Shown in pieces: positions 43,323 to 52,009 of a stretch of DNA of 64,000 bases. How positions within the stretch are numbered: position 1 is the stretch's first letter; every line of letters begins with the position of its first letter. Source of the DNA: Sarcina sp. DSM 11001 (GTDB lineage: Bacteria > Bacillota > Clostridia > Lachnospirales > Lachnospiraceae); contig NZ_FNFZ01000014.1 of NCBI RefSeq assembly GCF_900101015.1, positions 1-64,000 of the forward strand, given 5' to 3'. The notes beneath the pieces are model-generated. The model was not told the DNA's origin and did no database searches. It saw nothing but the letters and a program-made list of their open reading frames with translations. Made by a program: the position numbers and the translations under genes.

Positions 43323-44791
43323 ATACGGCGCTTCTGGATTTTCTGGACCGGAGCCCGGTTCCCTTTTACGCCGTCCGGAATATGAAAGAAAGCCTGGAAA
43401 AGGAAGGCTTCCGGGAACTATACGAAGGAGAACGCTGGACGCTGCAGGAAGGGGACGCCTGTTATGTGTGCCGCAATGATTCCGCGCTGATCGCGTTCAG
43501 GATCCCCAAAACAGATTTCACCGGCTTTCAGATCATCGCGAGCCACTGCGACTCGCCGATGTTCAGGATCAAGCCCAACGCGGAGATCACAGCGGAAGGG
43601 CGGTATATAAAACTCAACGTTGAAAAATACGGAGGGGCGGTACTGGCGCCCTGGCTGGACCGTCCGCTGTCCGTCGCCGGGCGCGTGATCGTCGAGACGG
43701 AGTCAGGCATAGAGACAAAGCTGGTCAATATCGACAAAGACCTGCTGATCATCCCGAACCTGGCGATCCATATGAACCGGCAGGTCAACGAAGGGTTTAA
43801 ATATAATCTGCAGACCGATCTGCTGCCTCTGCTGGGGGAAATTCCCGGAGCCGGAGCAGGCGGGGCGGCAGACTTGGATACCTCCTGCCCTGCAGGCAGG
43901 AAAAATGATTCCCCCGGCGCAGGACCTGAGATGGAAGCGGCAGCTGCGGCTTTCCCTCAGAAAATGGAAAAAGATCCCCGCGGAACAGGCACAGGACCAG
44001 GAGCATCCGCCGCAGGGACACAGGCGGGTTTTCTCTCCCTGCTGGCAGCAGAAGCGGGTGTCCGCCCGGAACAGATCCTGGATACGGACCTGTATCTCTA
44101 CAGCCGGATGAAGGGAACGTATGTCGGCATGAACAGGGAGTTTCTCTGCAGCGGACGGCTGGACGACCTGCAGTGCGCCTTTGCGTCCCTGCAGGGGATC
44201 CTGACAGCCCGCCCCCGGGACAGCGTGGCGGTCCATTGCGTTTTTGACAACGAGGAAGTCGGCAGCGGCACCGCTCAGGGCGCCGCGGGGACATTTCTCA
44301 GGGACGTGCTCCGCAGGATCAACGAAGGGCTCGGCAGGTCCGAAGAGGATTATCTGCGCGCCCTGCCGTCGAGCTTTATGGTATCCCTCGACAACGCGCA
44401 CGCGGTCCATCCGAACCATCCGGAGAAGGCGGATCCCACAAATCGCCCTTGTATGAACGGCGGCATCGTGATCAAGTACGATGCCGGCAAAAAGTATACA
44501 ACGGATGCTGTTTCCGGAGCGATCTTCCGCTCGGTCTGCAAAAAGGCCGGCGTCCCCTTCCAGACCTTTACCAACCGGTCAGACATGATCGGCGGGTCCA
44601 CCCTCGGACACATCTCCCAGGCCCAGGTATCCCTGAACACCGTAGATGCCGGCCTGGCGCAGCTCGCCATGCATTCCCCCTATGAGACAGCGGGCGCAAA
44701 GGACACAGCCTGGCTGGTCGAGGCAGCGCGGGTGCTGTTTTCCTCCTCTGTTGAAAACACCGGCAGCGGAAAATACAGGCTCCACTTCTGA
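43304..44791 (+). CDS. apeB: M18 family aminopeptidase
   Basis: 495 residues; AGGAGG precedes the ATG. The metal site is visible: ASHCDSPMFRIKPN, FDNEEVGSGTAQGA (catalytic and ligand Glu), SLDNAHAVHPNHP and the late GSTLGHIS His. M18 enzymes are dodecameric zinc peptidases that remove N-terminal acidic or neutral residues from peptides in the cytosol. About 55 residues of Ala/Gly/Pro-rich low complexity (near 186-240) are inserted relative to the usual length of about 430. It lies divergent from the oppBCDFA operon, which fits use of imported peptides. Confidence 0.93.
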   Translation: MDFTGINTALLDFLDRSPVPFYAVRNMKESLEKEGFRELYEGERWTLQEGDACYVCRNDSALIAFRIPKTDFTGFQIIASHCDSPMFRIKPNAEITAEGRYIKLNVEKYGGAVLAPWLDRPLSVAGRVIVETESGIETKLVNIDKDLLIIPNLAIHMNRQVNEGFKYNLQTDLLPLLGEIPGAGAGGAADLDTSCPAGRKNDSPGAGPEMEAAAAAFPQKMEKDPRGTGTGPGASAAGTQAGFLSLLAAEAGVRPEQILDTDLYLYSRMKGTYVGMNREFLCSGRLDDLQCAFASLQGILTARPRDSVAVHCVFDNEEVGSGTAQGAAGTFLRDVLRRINEGLGRSEEDYLRALPSSFMVSLDNAHAVHPNHPEKADPTNRPCMNGGIVIKYDAGKKYTTDAVSGAIFRSVCKKAGVPFQTFTNRSDMIGGSTLGHISQAQVSLNTVDAGLAQLAMHSPYETAGAKDTAWLVEAARVLFSSSVENTGSGKYRLHF

Positions 44792-44932
44792 CCGGGAGTA
44801 CATTTTTTCTGATGGCTATTTACTTTTTTGACCAGCAGGATACTTTTTGATCACTGCGGATTACTACTTCATCGCACCTTTTCTGACGGGCGTACACTTT
44901 GAATACAAGAGCAGAATAATTCGGATGTCAAA

Positions 44933-44965
44933 AACCCCCGGAAGCCTCATCGGCTTCCGGGGGTT
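44933..44965 (-). terminator. Terminator of cysK
   Basis: Perfect 14-bp stem AACCCCCGGAAGCC (44933-44946) / GGCTTCCGGGGGTT (44952-44965), followed on the minus strand by TTTGAC, giving five T in a row. It lies beyond the minisatellite that follows cysK. Confidence 0.75.
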
Positions 44966-44969
44966 GAAC

Positions 44970-45128
44970 ATATCTGCTCAGGCTGCGAACAGGGCTGCCC
45001 AGGCTGTGAACAAGGACTGCTCAGGCTGTGAACAGGGCTGTTCAGTCAGTGAACAGGGCTGCCAAGTCAGTGAACAGGGCCGCCCACTCTGCGGACTTGT
45101 CTGTTCAGTCAGTAAACAGGGCTGTGGA
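44970..45128. repeat. 21-bp tandem repeat continuing from the end of cysK
   Basis: About seven imperfect copies of a 21-base unit with core CAGTCAGTGAACAGGGCTG. The unit nearest the gene is the last seven codons of cysK (ending ALFTD stop) and the others are degenerate copies beyond the stop. Confidence 0.8.
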
Positions 45129-46037
45129 ATAGTAGCGGTCGCCGCTGTCAGGCAAGAGGGCTACTATGACCTTACCCTTGTTTTCCGGGCGCTTTGCCAG
45201 CTCGATAGCGCCGTGCAGGGCTGCGCCGGAGGAGATTCCGACGGAGATGCCTTCTTTTTTTGCGAGCAGCTTGGCCGCCGCGAAAGCATCGTCTCCCTCT
45301 GCCTTGAAGATCTCGTCATATACTTTCGTGTTCAGGACATCCGGGACAAAACCGGCGCCGATACCCTGGATCTTGTGCGCGCCCGCCTTTCCCTCGGAGA
45401 GGACCGGAGAATCCGACGGTTCGAGAGCCACGATTTTGACAGCGGGGTTCTGCGCCTTCAGATACTCGCCAGTGCCGGTCAGTGTCCCGCCGGTGCCGAC
45501 GCCTGCGATAAAGATATCCACCTTCCCGTCGGTGTCGTTCCAGATCTCGGGACCTGTGGTGGCCTTGTGGACCGCGGGGTTGGCGGGGTTCACAAACTGT
45601 CCGGGGATGAAGCTGCCGGGAATCTCCGCCGCCAGTTCCTCTGCCTTCGCGATGGCGCCCTTCATTCCCTTCGCTCCCTCTGTGAGCACGATCTCTGCGC
45701 CGTAGGCTTTCAGGATGTTCCTGCGCTCCACGCTCATCGTCTCGGGCATTGTCAGAATGATCCTGTAGCCCTTGGCGGCGGCAATGGAGGCGAGGCCGAT
45801 GCCCGTGTTGCCGGAGGTCGGCTCAATGATCACAGAACCCTCTTTCAGGAGTCCCTTCTCTTCCGCGTCTTCGATCATGGCCTTGGCGATCCTGTCCTTG
45901 ACGCTTCCCGCGGGATTAAAATACTCTAATTTTACCAGGACGGTGGCTTCCAGCCCCAGTTCCTTCTCAATATTGACAACCTCCACCAGAGGTGTATTCC
46001 CGATCAGTCCGAGTGTTCCCTTGTAAATATTTGCCAT
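45105..46037 (-). CDS. cysK: Cysteine synthase A (O-acetylserine sulfhydrylase)
   Basis: 310 residues. The PLP Lys is in NPAGSVKDR (near residue 46), the substrate loop is TSGNTGIG, and the phosphate loop is [10 protein letters not shown]. It makes cysteine from O-acetylserine and sulfide in the cytosol. It follows metY on the minus strand after 104 bases; the sulfur supply fits the nearby iscS/iscU genes. Confidence 0.95.
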   Translation of the reverse strand: MANIYKGTLGLIGNTPLVEVVNIEKELGLEATVLVKLEYFNPAGSVKDRIAKAMIEDAEEKGLLKEGSVIIEPTSGNTGIGLASIAAAKGYRIILTMPETMSVERRNILKAYGAEIVLTEGAKGMKGAIAKAEELAAEIPGSFIPGQFVNPANPAVHKATTGPEIWNDTDGKVDIFIAGVGTGGTLTGTGEYLKAQNPAVKIVALEPSDSPVLSEGKAGAHKIQGIGAGFVPDVLNTKVYDEIFKAEGDDAFAAAKLLAKKEGISVGISSGAALHGAIELAKRPENKGKVIVALLPDSGDRYYSTALFTD

Positions 46038-46141
46038 GATGACTCCTTCCTGTATTTATCGTCTGCCTGCATTCTTACAGATATGTGCGGTTCTCGCTGC
46101 AGGCGTTTTTCAGTATATCACATTGCGGGCTGGATGGCGAA

Positions 46142-47431
46142 TCAAACGGACGCCAGCGCAGCAAAGCCTTTTTCCAGATCGGCGATGATATCGTCGATAT
46201 GCTCCGTGCCGATGGAGAGGCGGATAGTGTTCGGGCGGATCCCCTGGTCAAGCAGCTCCTCCTCCGAAAGCTGGGAGTGGGTCGTGGAAGCCGGATGGAT
46301 CACCAGACTCTTGACGTCCGCCACATTGGCAAGAAGAGAAAAGATCTCCAGATTGTCGATAAAGGCCCAGGCTTCCTTCTGCCCGCCTTTGATCTCAAAA
46401 GTAAAGATCGAAGCGCCGCCGTTCGGGAAAAATCTTTCATACAGGGCATGGTCCGGGTGATCCGGCAGGGAAGGATGGTTGACTTTTTCCACACAGGGGT
46501 GGGCCGCCAGATACTCCACGACCTTCCTGGTGTTTTCAGCATGGCGCTCCAGCCGCAGGGAGAGGGTCTCCACGCCCTGCAGGAGCAGGAAAGCGTTAAA
46601 GGGCGAGATAGCCGCGCCGGTGTCGCGCAGCAGGATCGCGCGGATATAGGTGACAAAGGCGGCCGGTCCTACAGCATCGTAGAAAGAAATGCCGTGATAG
46701 CTGGGGTTGGCTTCCGCGATCTGCGGGAATTTTCCCCCTGCCTTCCAGTCAAATTTCCCGGATTCGACAATGACTCCGCCCAGGGTCGTGCCGTGCCCGC
46801 CCAGGAACTTGGTCGCCGAATGGACCACGATGTCCGCGCCGTGCTCGATGGGCCGGATCAGGAAGGGTGTGCCGAAGGTATTATCGATGACCAGGGGCAG
46901 GCCGTGCCTGTGCGCGATCTCTGCGATGGCATCGATATCCGGAATATCGCTGTTGGGATTGCCCAGAGTCTCCAGATAAACCGCCCGGGTATTGTCCTGA
47001 ATAGCACCTTCCACCTCCTCGAGATTGTGGGCATCAACTAAGGTCGTCGCGATCCCGTACTGAGGAAGGGTATGGGACAGCAGGTTGAAGCTGCCGCCGT
47101 AGATGGTCTTCTGTGCCACGACATGCCCGCCGTTCGCGGCCAGGGCCTGGATCGTGTAGGTGATGGCCGCTGCGCCGGAGGCCACTGCCAGACCGGCGCT
47201 GCCGCCCTCCAGGGCCGCGACGCGCTTTTCCAGCACATCCTGCGTGGAATTCGTCAGACGCCCGTAAATATTCCCGGGATCAGCCAGACCGAACCGGTCC
47301 GCCGCGTGCTGGCTGTTGCGGAAGACATAGGAAGTCGTCTGATAGATCGGGACCGCGCGGGCGTCCGTCGCCGGATCCGCCTGCTCCTGCCCCACGTGGA
47401 TCTGCAGTGTCTCAAATTTATAATTGCTCAT
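46142..47431 (-). CDS. metY: O-acetylhomoserine sulfhydrylase
   Basis: 429 residues, the MetY length (longer than cystathionine synthases). PLP features are YGRLTNSTQDVLEKRVAALE, SGAAAITY, and the Schiff-base Lys in HSATKFLGGHG. It makes homocysteine from O-acetylhomoserine and sulfide. AGGAGAG precedes the ATG. It is upstream of cysK. Confidence 0.93.
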   Translation of the reverse strand: MSNYKFETLQIHVGQEQADPATDARAVPIYQTTSYVFRNSQHAADRFGLADPGNIYGRLTNSTQDVLEKRVAALEGGSAGLAVASGAAAITYTIQALAANGGHVVAQKTIYGGSFNLLSHTLPQYGIATTLVDAHNLEEVEGAIQDNTRAVYLETLGNPNSDIPDIDAIAEIAHRHGLPLVIDNTFGTPFLIRPIEHGADIVVHSATKFLGGHGTTLGGVIVESGKFDWKAGGKFPQIAEANPSYHGISFYDAVGPAAFVTYIRAILLRDTGAAISPFNAFLLLQGVETLSLRLERHAENTRKVVEYLAAHPCVEKVNHPSLPDHPDHALYERFFPNGGASIFTFEIKGGQKEAWAFIDNLEIFSLLANVADVKSLVIHPASTTHSQLSEEELLDQGIRPNTIRLSIGTEHIDDIIADLEKGFAALASV

Positions 47432-47683
47432 GGAAGCTCTCTCCTGTTCTTCTTTCCTCTGATAATCGATGTTGACCGAATTATTTTAAGATATAGCCTG
47501 CCGCTTCGTACATCGACATCGCATTCGGAAAAAAGCTTCAGGATTCAGGATTCTCTCAACATTATCTCTCATGGTGTTTTTTATTTTGTTTTTTTCTTTG
47601 CTTTTTTATTGTTCAGAGATGATCGGGATCATGTATTATTCAGAAATAATCAGGACCGCTCAGTCTTTCTTCAGTCCTTCCAT

Positions 47684-48082
47684 TTACTCCTTCTTTTCAG
47701 GTCTTTTCTCGGGATGCTTCGTGTAGTAATCCTCGAGTGCCGACTGGATCGCCTCTTCCGCGAGGACACTACAGTGAAGTTTATAAGCCGGCAGTCCGTC
47801 CAGCGCTTCACATACCGCCTTGTTGGTCAGATTCATCGCTTCACTGACCGGTTTCCCCTTGATCAGCTCTGTGGCCATGGAACTGGAGGCGATCGCGCTG
47901 CCGCAGCCGAAAGTCTCGAATTTCACATCCTCGACTATGTCGTCTTCTATTTTCAGGTACATCTTCATGATATCGCCGCACTTGGCGTTGCCGACTTCCC
48001 CGACTCCGTCCGCGTCTTCGATCACGCCCACATTGCGGGGATTCCGGAAATGATCCATTACTTTTTCACTGTAGAGTGCCAT
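47684..48082 (-). CDS. iscU: Fe-S cluster scaffold protein, IscU/NifU type
   Basis: 132 residues. The three cluster-binding Cys are in NAKCGDIMKMY, FETFGCGSAIASSS and KLHCSVLAEEAI. It receives sulfur from the IscS-type desulfurase encoded 135 bases upstream and passes assembled clusters to apoproteins. AGGAGG precedes the ATG. A charged Lys/Glu-rich tail ends the protein. Confidence 0.95.
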   Translation of the reverse strand: MALYSEKVMDHFRNPRNVGVIEDADGVGEVGNAKCGDIMKMYLKIEDDIVEDVKFETFGCGSAIASSSMATELIKGKPVSEAMNLTNKAVCEALDGLPAYKLHCSVLAEEAIQSALEDYYTKHPEKRPEKKE

Positions 48083-48217
48083 CGCTAAGCCTCCTGCTTA
48101 TATTTGCTTATATTTTCTTATGTTTGCTTATATTTATTTTGATCGCTGAATTTATTTCCTGATATCTTTATTTCCGGTCTCCCGGCTGAACTGATCTGCC
48201 TGTCTCCAGACCGGTCA

Positions 48218-49405
48218 TCAGAGGATGAAAGGTGTCTTTCCCGAGACCAGGTCGCGCCAGACGGGGGAGAAGCTCCGGAGATATTCGACAACCTCCTTCA
48301 CATTCTGGATCAGGTAATCGACCTCTTCCTCTGTGATCTCCTCTCCCAGGGAAAGCCTGAGAGACCCGTGGGCCACGTCGTGTACGCGGCCAATCGCCAG
48401 CAGGACGTGGCTGGGATCGAGCGACCCGGAGGTGCAGGCACTGCCGGAGGAGGCGCTGATGCCCCGGTCGTCCAGAAGGAGCAGGAGCGATTCGCCCTCG
48501 ATCCCCTCGAAGCAGAAGTTGACATTGCCGGGAAGTCTCTTTTTCGCATCGCCGTTCAGGGCGGAATGGGGGATCTTTGAGAGACCCTCGATCAGCCGGT
48601 CGCGAAGGGCTGTCTGGTGGGCTGCATTCTGTTCCAGGTTCCCGGCAGCCTCTTTGAGGGCCGCCGCCATGGCCATAATGCCCGGGACATTCTCGGTTCC
48701 TGCCCGCTTGCCTTTTTCCTGGGCGCCGCCCTCGATCAGGTTGGTGAGTGCGATCCCCTTCCGGGCGAACAGAAATCCCGTGCCCTTAGGGCCATGGAAT
48801 TTATGGGCTGAGGCAGACAACATGTCAATATTATCCGCTTTTACATCGATCTTCACATGCCCGACTGCCTGAACAGCATCCGTGTGGAAAAGGACTCCGT
48901 GCTTTTTACAGATCTCGCCGATCTCATGGATCGGCTGAACCGTTCCGATCTCATTGTTGGCGTACATGATCGAGACCAGGCAGGTATCCTCCCGGACCGC
49001 CGCTTCCAGTTCCTCCGGCCGCACCAGTCCGTCCTCGTGCACCGGCAGGAGCGTCACCTCATAGCCCTCTTTTTCCAGCCTGTTCAGGGTATGCAGGATC
49101 GCGTGGTGTTCAAAAGCGGAAGAAATGATGTGCTTTTTCCCCTTCTTCGCCCCGATCACCGCCGCTGAACGCAGAGCCTGGTTATCGGCTTCGCTGCCGC
49201 CGGAGGTGAACAGGATCTCTCTGGGTTCTGCATTGATGACAGCCGCCACATCTTCCCTGGCCTGTTCCAATGCCTCCTTCGCCTCCTGCCCGATGGAATA
49301 CAGGCTGGAGGGATTTCCGTAAACATTTTCCATATAGGGAATCATCGCGTCGATTGCCGTTCGGCTCATCCTGGTCGTTGCTGCATTGTCTGCATAGATC
49401 TTCAT
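48218..49405 (-). CDS. iscS: Cysteine desulfurase, IscS/NifS type
   Basis: 395 residues. The PLP Lys is in [10 protein letters not shown], the active Cys in [16 protein letters not shown], and the N-terminal IYADNAATT is standard. It removes sulfur from cysteine for Fe-S cluster building with IscU. It is the first gene after a consensus promoter (49508-49536) flanked by an Rrf2-type operator. Confidence 0.95.
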   Translation of the reverse strand: MKIYADNAATTRMSRTAIDAMIPYMENVYGNPSSLYSIGQEAKEALEQAREDVAAVINAEPREILFTSGGSEADNQALRSAAVIGAKKGKKHIISSAFEHHAILHTLNRLEKEGYEVTLLPVHEDGLVRPEELEAAVREDTCLVSIMYANNEIGTVQPIHEIGEICKKHGVLFHTDAVQAVGHVKIDVKADNIDMLSASAHKFHGPKGTGFLFARKGIALTNLIEGGAQEKGKRAGTENVPGIMAMAAALKEAAGNLEQNAAHQTALRDRLIEGLSKIPHSALNGDAKKRLPGNVNFCFEGIEGESLLLLLDDRGISASSGSACTSGSLDPSHVLLAIGRVHDVAHGSLRLSLGEEITEEEVDYLIQNVKEVVEYLRSFSPVWRDLVSGKTPFIL

Positions 49406-49507
49406 GGTCTTTTCATGCCTCTCTTAGTGTTTTACAAAGATTTCTGATCGTATAGATGATTGTTCTGCTGCAGTTCCCTGCAGGACTCATTTCTCAAAAC
49501 TGTGGTG

Positions 49508-49536
49508 ATTATAATTCCTTTTACCTACTATGTCAA
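49508..49536 (-). promoter_or_regulatory. Consensus sigma-A promoter of iscS-iscU
   Basis: Minus strand TTGACA (49531-49536), 17-base spacer, TATAAT (49508-49513): a perfect match in both boxes and spacing. The operator 49521-49545 covers the -35 box. Confidence 0.8.
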
Positions 49537-49545
49537 TAGGTTTAA
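49521..49545. promoter_or_regulatory. Rrf2-type operator over the iscS promoter
   Basis: TTACCTA...TAGGTTTA: ACCTA (49523-49527) and TAGGT (49537-49541) as inverted halves. The same motif recurs at 49572-49595. Confidence 0.65.
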
Positions 49546-49559
49546 ATAATCTTTTTGGC

Positions 49560-49588
49560 TTGAATTGCCTATTTACCTACGATATAAT
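49560..49588 (+). promoter_or_regulatory. Promoter of the Rrf2 regulator gene
   Basis: TTGAAT (49560-49565), 17-base spacer, TATAAT (49583-49588). The second operator covers the spacer and -10 box. Confidence 0.6.
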
Positions 49589-49595
49589 AGGTTAT
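49572..49595. promoter_or_regulatory. Rrf2-type operator over the regulator's own promoter
   Basis: TTTACCTA...TAGGTTAT: ACCTA (49575-49579) and TAGGT (49588-49592), spacer 8. The copy over the iscS promoter has spacer 9. Confidence 0.65.
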
Positions 49596-49678
49596 ATCGT
49601 CGAAACCATGGCAGATAAGCCCTGGACGCGGAAATTCAAGGCAGAATTGATTAAAAATAATGCTGAAGGAGATGCAGA

Positions 49679-50089
49679 ATGATATCTACAAAAGGACGCT
49701 ATGCCATCCGGATCATGATCGACCTGGCAGAACAGGAGCAGGGTAAATTCATCCCTTTGAAAGATGTGGCGGAAAGACAGGGGATTTCCAAGAAGTATCT
49801 GGAGATCATTGTCAAGGATCTGGTTAAGGGAGGGCTTGTCATCGGGGCCAGCGGCAAGGGCGGCGGCTACCGTCTCTGCCGCAGGCCTGAGGAATACTCC
49901 ATCGGGGAGATCCTGGACATGACCGAGAATGCCTCAATGACGACAGTAGCGTGCCTGGCCGATCATGCAGCCGCATGCCCTCGGGCTGCCGCCTGCCAGA
50001 CACTCCCCATGTGGGAAGAATACGAAAAGCTCACCCATGATTTTTTTTACGGGAAGAAACTGGTTGACCTGCTTTCAAAGCAGGGATAG
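49679..50089 (+). CDS. Rrf2-family regulator (IscR-like)
   Basis: 136 residues. The winged helix opens MISTKGRYAIRIMIDLA and continues with LKDVAERQGISKKYLEIIV and GKGGGYRLCR. Near residue 98, CLADHAAACPRAAAC gives three Cys (spacing 7 and 5), the arrangement used by IscR-type proteins to hold a [2Fe-2S] cluster. It is divergent from iscS and shares a control region with two matching operators. Cluster-status sensing is the favoured role; CymR-like control of cysteine supply is an alternative given metY and cysK downstream of iscU. Confidence 0.9.
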   Translation: MISTKGRYAIRIMIDLAEQEQGKFIPLKDVAERQGISKKYLEIIVKDLVKGGLVIGASGKGGGYRLCRRPEEYSIGEILDMTENASMTTVACLADHAAACPRAAACQTLPMWEEYEKLTHDFFYGKKLVDLLSKQG

Positions 50090-50203
50090 GGCAGACAGTC
50101 CGAAAGCCAGTGCCTGAATGAAAGCCAGAGCCTGAATGCAGGAAAAGAAAGGCCGAAGATCAGGAGACGGTTTGTCTTCCGATTCCAAAAACTGTTTCTA
50201 TAA

Positions 50204-51601
50204 TTATCCGGCAGCAGGTGTTTTTCCCAGCCGGCTGAAGGCTGAACGGATCACGATGAAGGCGGCGATGGCAACCATCAGGTCGGCGACAGGCCCTGCG
50301 ATGAGGATCCCGTCGATCCCGAGAAAGCGCGGCAGGATGAGGAGCAGGACAATGAGGACCAGCTGCTTGGAGAGAGAGATGATCACACCTTTTAAGGGCT
50401 GCCTGATGGATACCATGGCGTTCATGGCCACAGGCAGGACGCCGGCCAGGATGACCAGCAGCATAAACTCGTGCATGTAGCGCAGGGCAAATGCCTGGTA
50501 GCCGCCGGCGCTGTCTCCGAACAGTCTGAGGATCTGCTCCGGGAACAGCCAGAAGCAGGCAGTCACCGCCGCTCCGATCACAAAGGCGTAGGCAAACACA
50601 AGATAAGCCGTCTTCTTTACCCTCTCATAGTTGCGTGCGCCGAAATTAAAGCCCATGATGGGCTGGCCTCCTATGCTGCAGCCGATAATGGTGGAATAAA
50701 ACAGAAAATTGACCTTTGTCACGACTCCGGCAGCCGCCAGGGCTTCACTGCCTCCATAGACAGACTGGGAACCGTAATATCTGAGCGAGCTGTTGAGGAC
50801 AAGGTTCATGACCAGCATGGCCGCCTGGTTCAGACTCCCCGCCGCCCCGATCGAAGTGATCTGCCTGAACCTGCTTCCTGACACAGCGAAATGCTCCCGC
50901 CTGAGCCGCCCTGTGCGAAAGTGAAGCATATAGGCAGCAACCATCAGGGCAGACAGCACTTGTCCCATGACTGTTGCCAGGGCTGCGCCGGCTATCCCCA
51001 TATTCATGGGAAAAAGAAACAGATAATCAAGGACAAAATTGAGCGCTACGCCGGACATAGAGCAAATCAGCGCGTAGCGGGGGCTTCCGTCAGAGCGGAT
51101 CAGGAGTGTCCCTCCGGAGGTCAGGGCCAGAAAAGGCAGTCCCGGCGCGACCAGTTTCATATAGGTGAGGGCATAGGGATAGACCTGGTCTGTCGCACCG
51201 AACAGATTGACGAACCAGGGTGTAAAAAAGAGGACGAGGGCGGCTGTAAAAATCCCCTCTGCCGCAAGCAGGGTGAGACCGGCTCCCGCAAAGTGCAGAG
51301 CTTCGTCTTTTTCCCCTCTGCCGTTGCAGATATTGAAGTTCACAGAGGACCCGTTACTGAAAAGCAGGGTCATGGCACCGCACAGAAAGGTCAGCGGGTA
51401 GGCGACCGTCGTGGCCGCATTGCCCAGAAACCCGATCCTCTGTCCGATGAACATCTGATCGACCATGTTATAGAGGGAGGCGATCAGGGTACTGATGATA
51501 CTGGGAATAGCATACTGGAGCAGGAGCCTTCCGACAGGCGCTGTGCCCAGCGGATTAACTGTGTTTTTCGCTCCACTGTTCTCATTTTCATTATTTCTCA
51601 T
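50204..51601 (-). CDS. MATE family efflux transporter
   Basis: 465 residues with twelve predicted membrane segments. The pattern LLQYAIPSIISTLIASLYNM, then VDQMFIGQRIG, marks MATE/NorM-like Na+ or H+ drug antiporters; clostridial members also carry other compounds, and substrate is unknown. It is preceded by a region with two palindromes (51757-51800). It is convergent with the Rrf2 gene. Confidence 0.92.
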   Translation of the reverse strand: MRNNENENSGAKNTVNPLGTAPVGRLLLQYAIPSIISTLIASLYNMVDQMFIGQRIGFLGNAATTVAYPLTFLCGAMTLLFSNGSSVNFNICNGRGEKDEALHFAGAGLTLLAAEGIFTAALVLFFTPWFVNLFGATDQVYPYALTYMKLVAPGLPFLALTSGGTLLIRSDGSPRYALICSMSGVALNFVLDYLFLFPMNMGIAGAALATVMGQVLSALMVAAYMLHFRTGRLRREHFAVSGSRFRQITSIGAAGSLNQAAMLVMNLVLNSSLRYYGSQSVYGGSEALAAAGVVTKVNFLFYSTIIGCSIGGQPIMGFNFGARNYERVKKTAYLVFAYAFVIGAAVTACFWLFPEQILRLFGDSAGGYQAFALRYMHEFMLLVILAGVLPVAMNAMVSIRQPLKGVIISLSKQLVLIVLLLILPRFLGIDGILIAGPVADLMVAIAAFIVIRSAFSRLGKTPAAG

Positions 51602-51756
51602 ATCGCTCTTTTTCTTCCTGTTTTCTGATATCCCAATCCTGCCGGCTTCCGCGCTTTTCTTTTCACTGAAAGTCTTTTTACGTCCTTATCATATACGCTT
51701 AAAGGGGCCATGACAACCGGTCAGGATAAAGGAAAACCAGCCTGGAAAAGGTTTCC

Positions 51757-51800
51757 GGTCACACCCTGACCAGGGTGTGACCATGAAACGTTGCGTTTCA
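51757..51800. other. Two adjacent palindromes upstream of the MATE gene
   Basis: GGTCACACCCTG / CAGGGTGTGACC (51757-51768, 51771-51782) and TGAAACG / CGTTTCA (51784-51790, 51794-51800) lie side by side about 160-200 bases before the MATE start. They could be regulator sites or RNA hairpins. Confidence 0.6.
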
Positions 51801-51810
51801 CGCCCTGCAA

Positions 51811-51933
51811 AACAGCTCAAATCCAAATCATGCAGGGAACTACCCCGCCACAAAAACAGCTCAAGTCTATTATCTAAACCATGCAGGAAACCGCCCACCT
51901 TGAGAACAGCTCAAATCCAAATCACGCAGAAAA
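51811..51933. repeat. Three imperfect tandem repeats, 44-50 bp
   Basis: AACAGCTCAA...CCATGCAGGAAACCGCCC-type units begin at 51811, 51855 and 51905. The third runs into the terminator stem at 51934. Confidence 0.7.
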
Positions 51934-51969
51934 CCGCCCCGTTTTGTCTCCTGAAACAAAACGGGGCGG
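51934..51969 (-). terminator. Terminator of glycerate kinase
   Basis: Perfect 14-bp stem CCGCCCCGTTTTGT (51934-51947) / ACAAAACGGGGCGG (51956-51969), followed on the minus strand by TTTTC, 40 bases past the gene's stop. Confidence 0.8.
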
Positions 51970-52009
51970 TCTCTGCCTATAGTCTGCTTAATTTCTTATA
52001 AAATACCTC

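Noticed and set aside
44970-45128. CRISPR-like array after cysK
   Set aside because: Contiguous 21-bp degenerate units derived from cysK codons, no spacers.
47432-47683. S-box or T-box leader before metY
   Set aside because: No T-box specifier/antiterminator or SAM-riboswitch core was found by eye in this 252-base gap.
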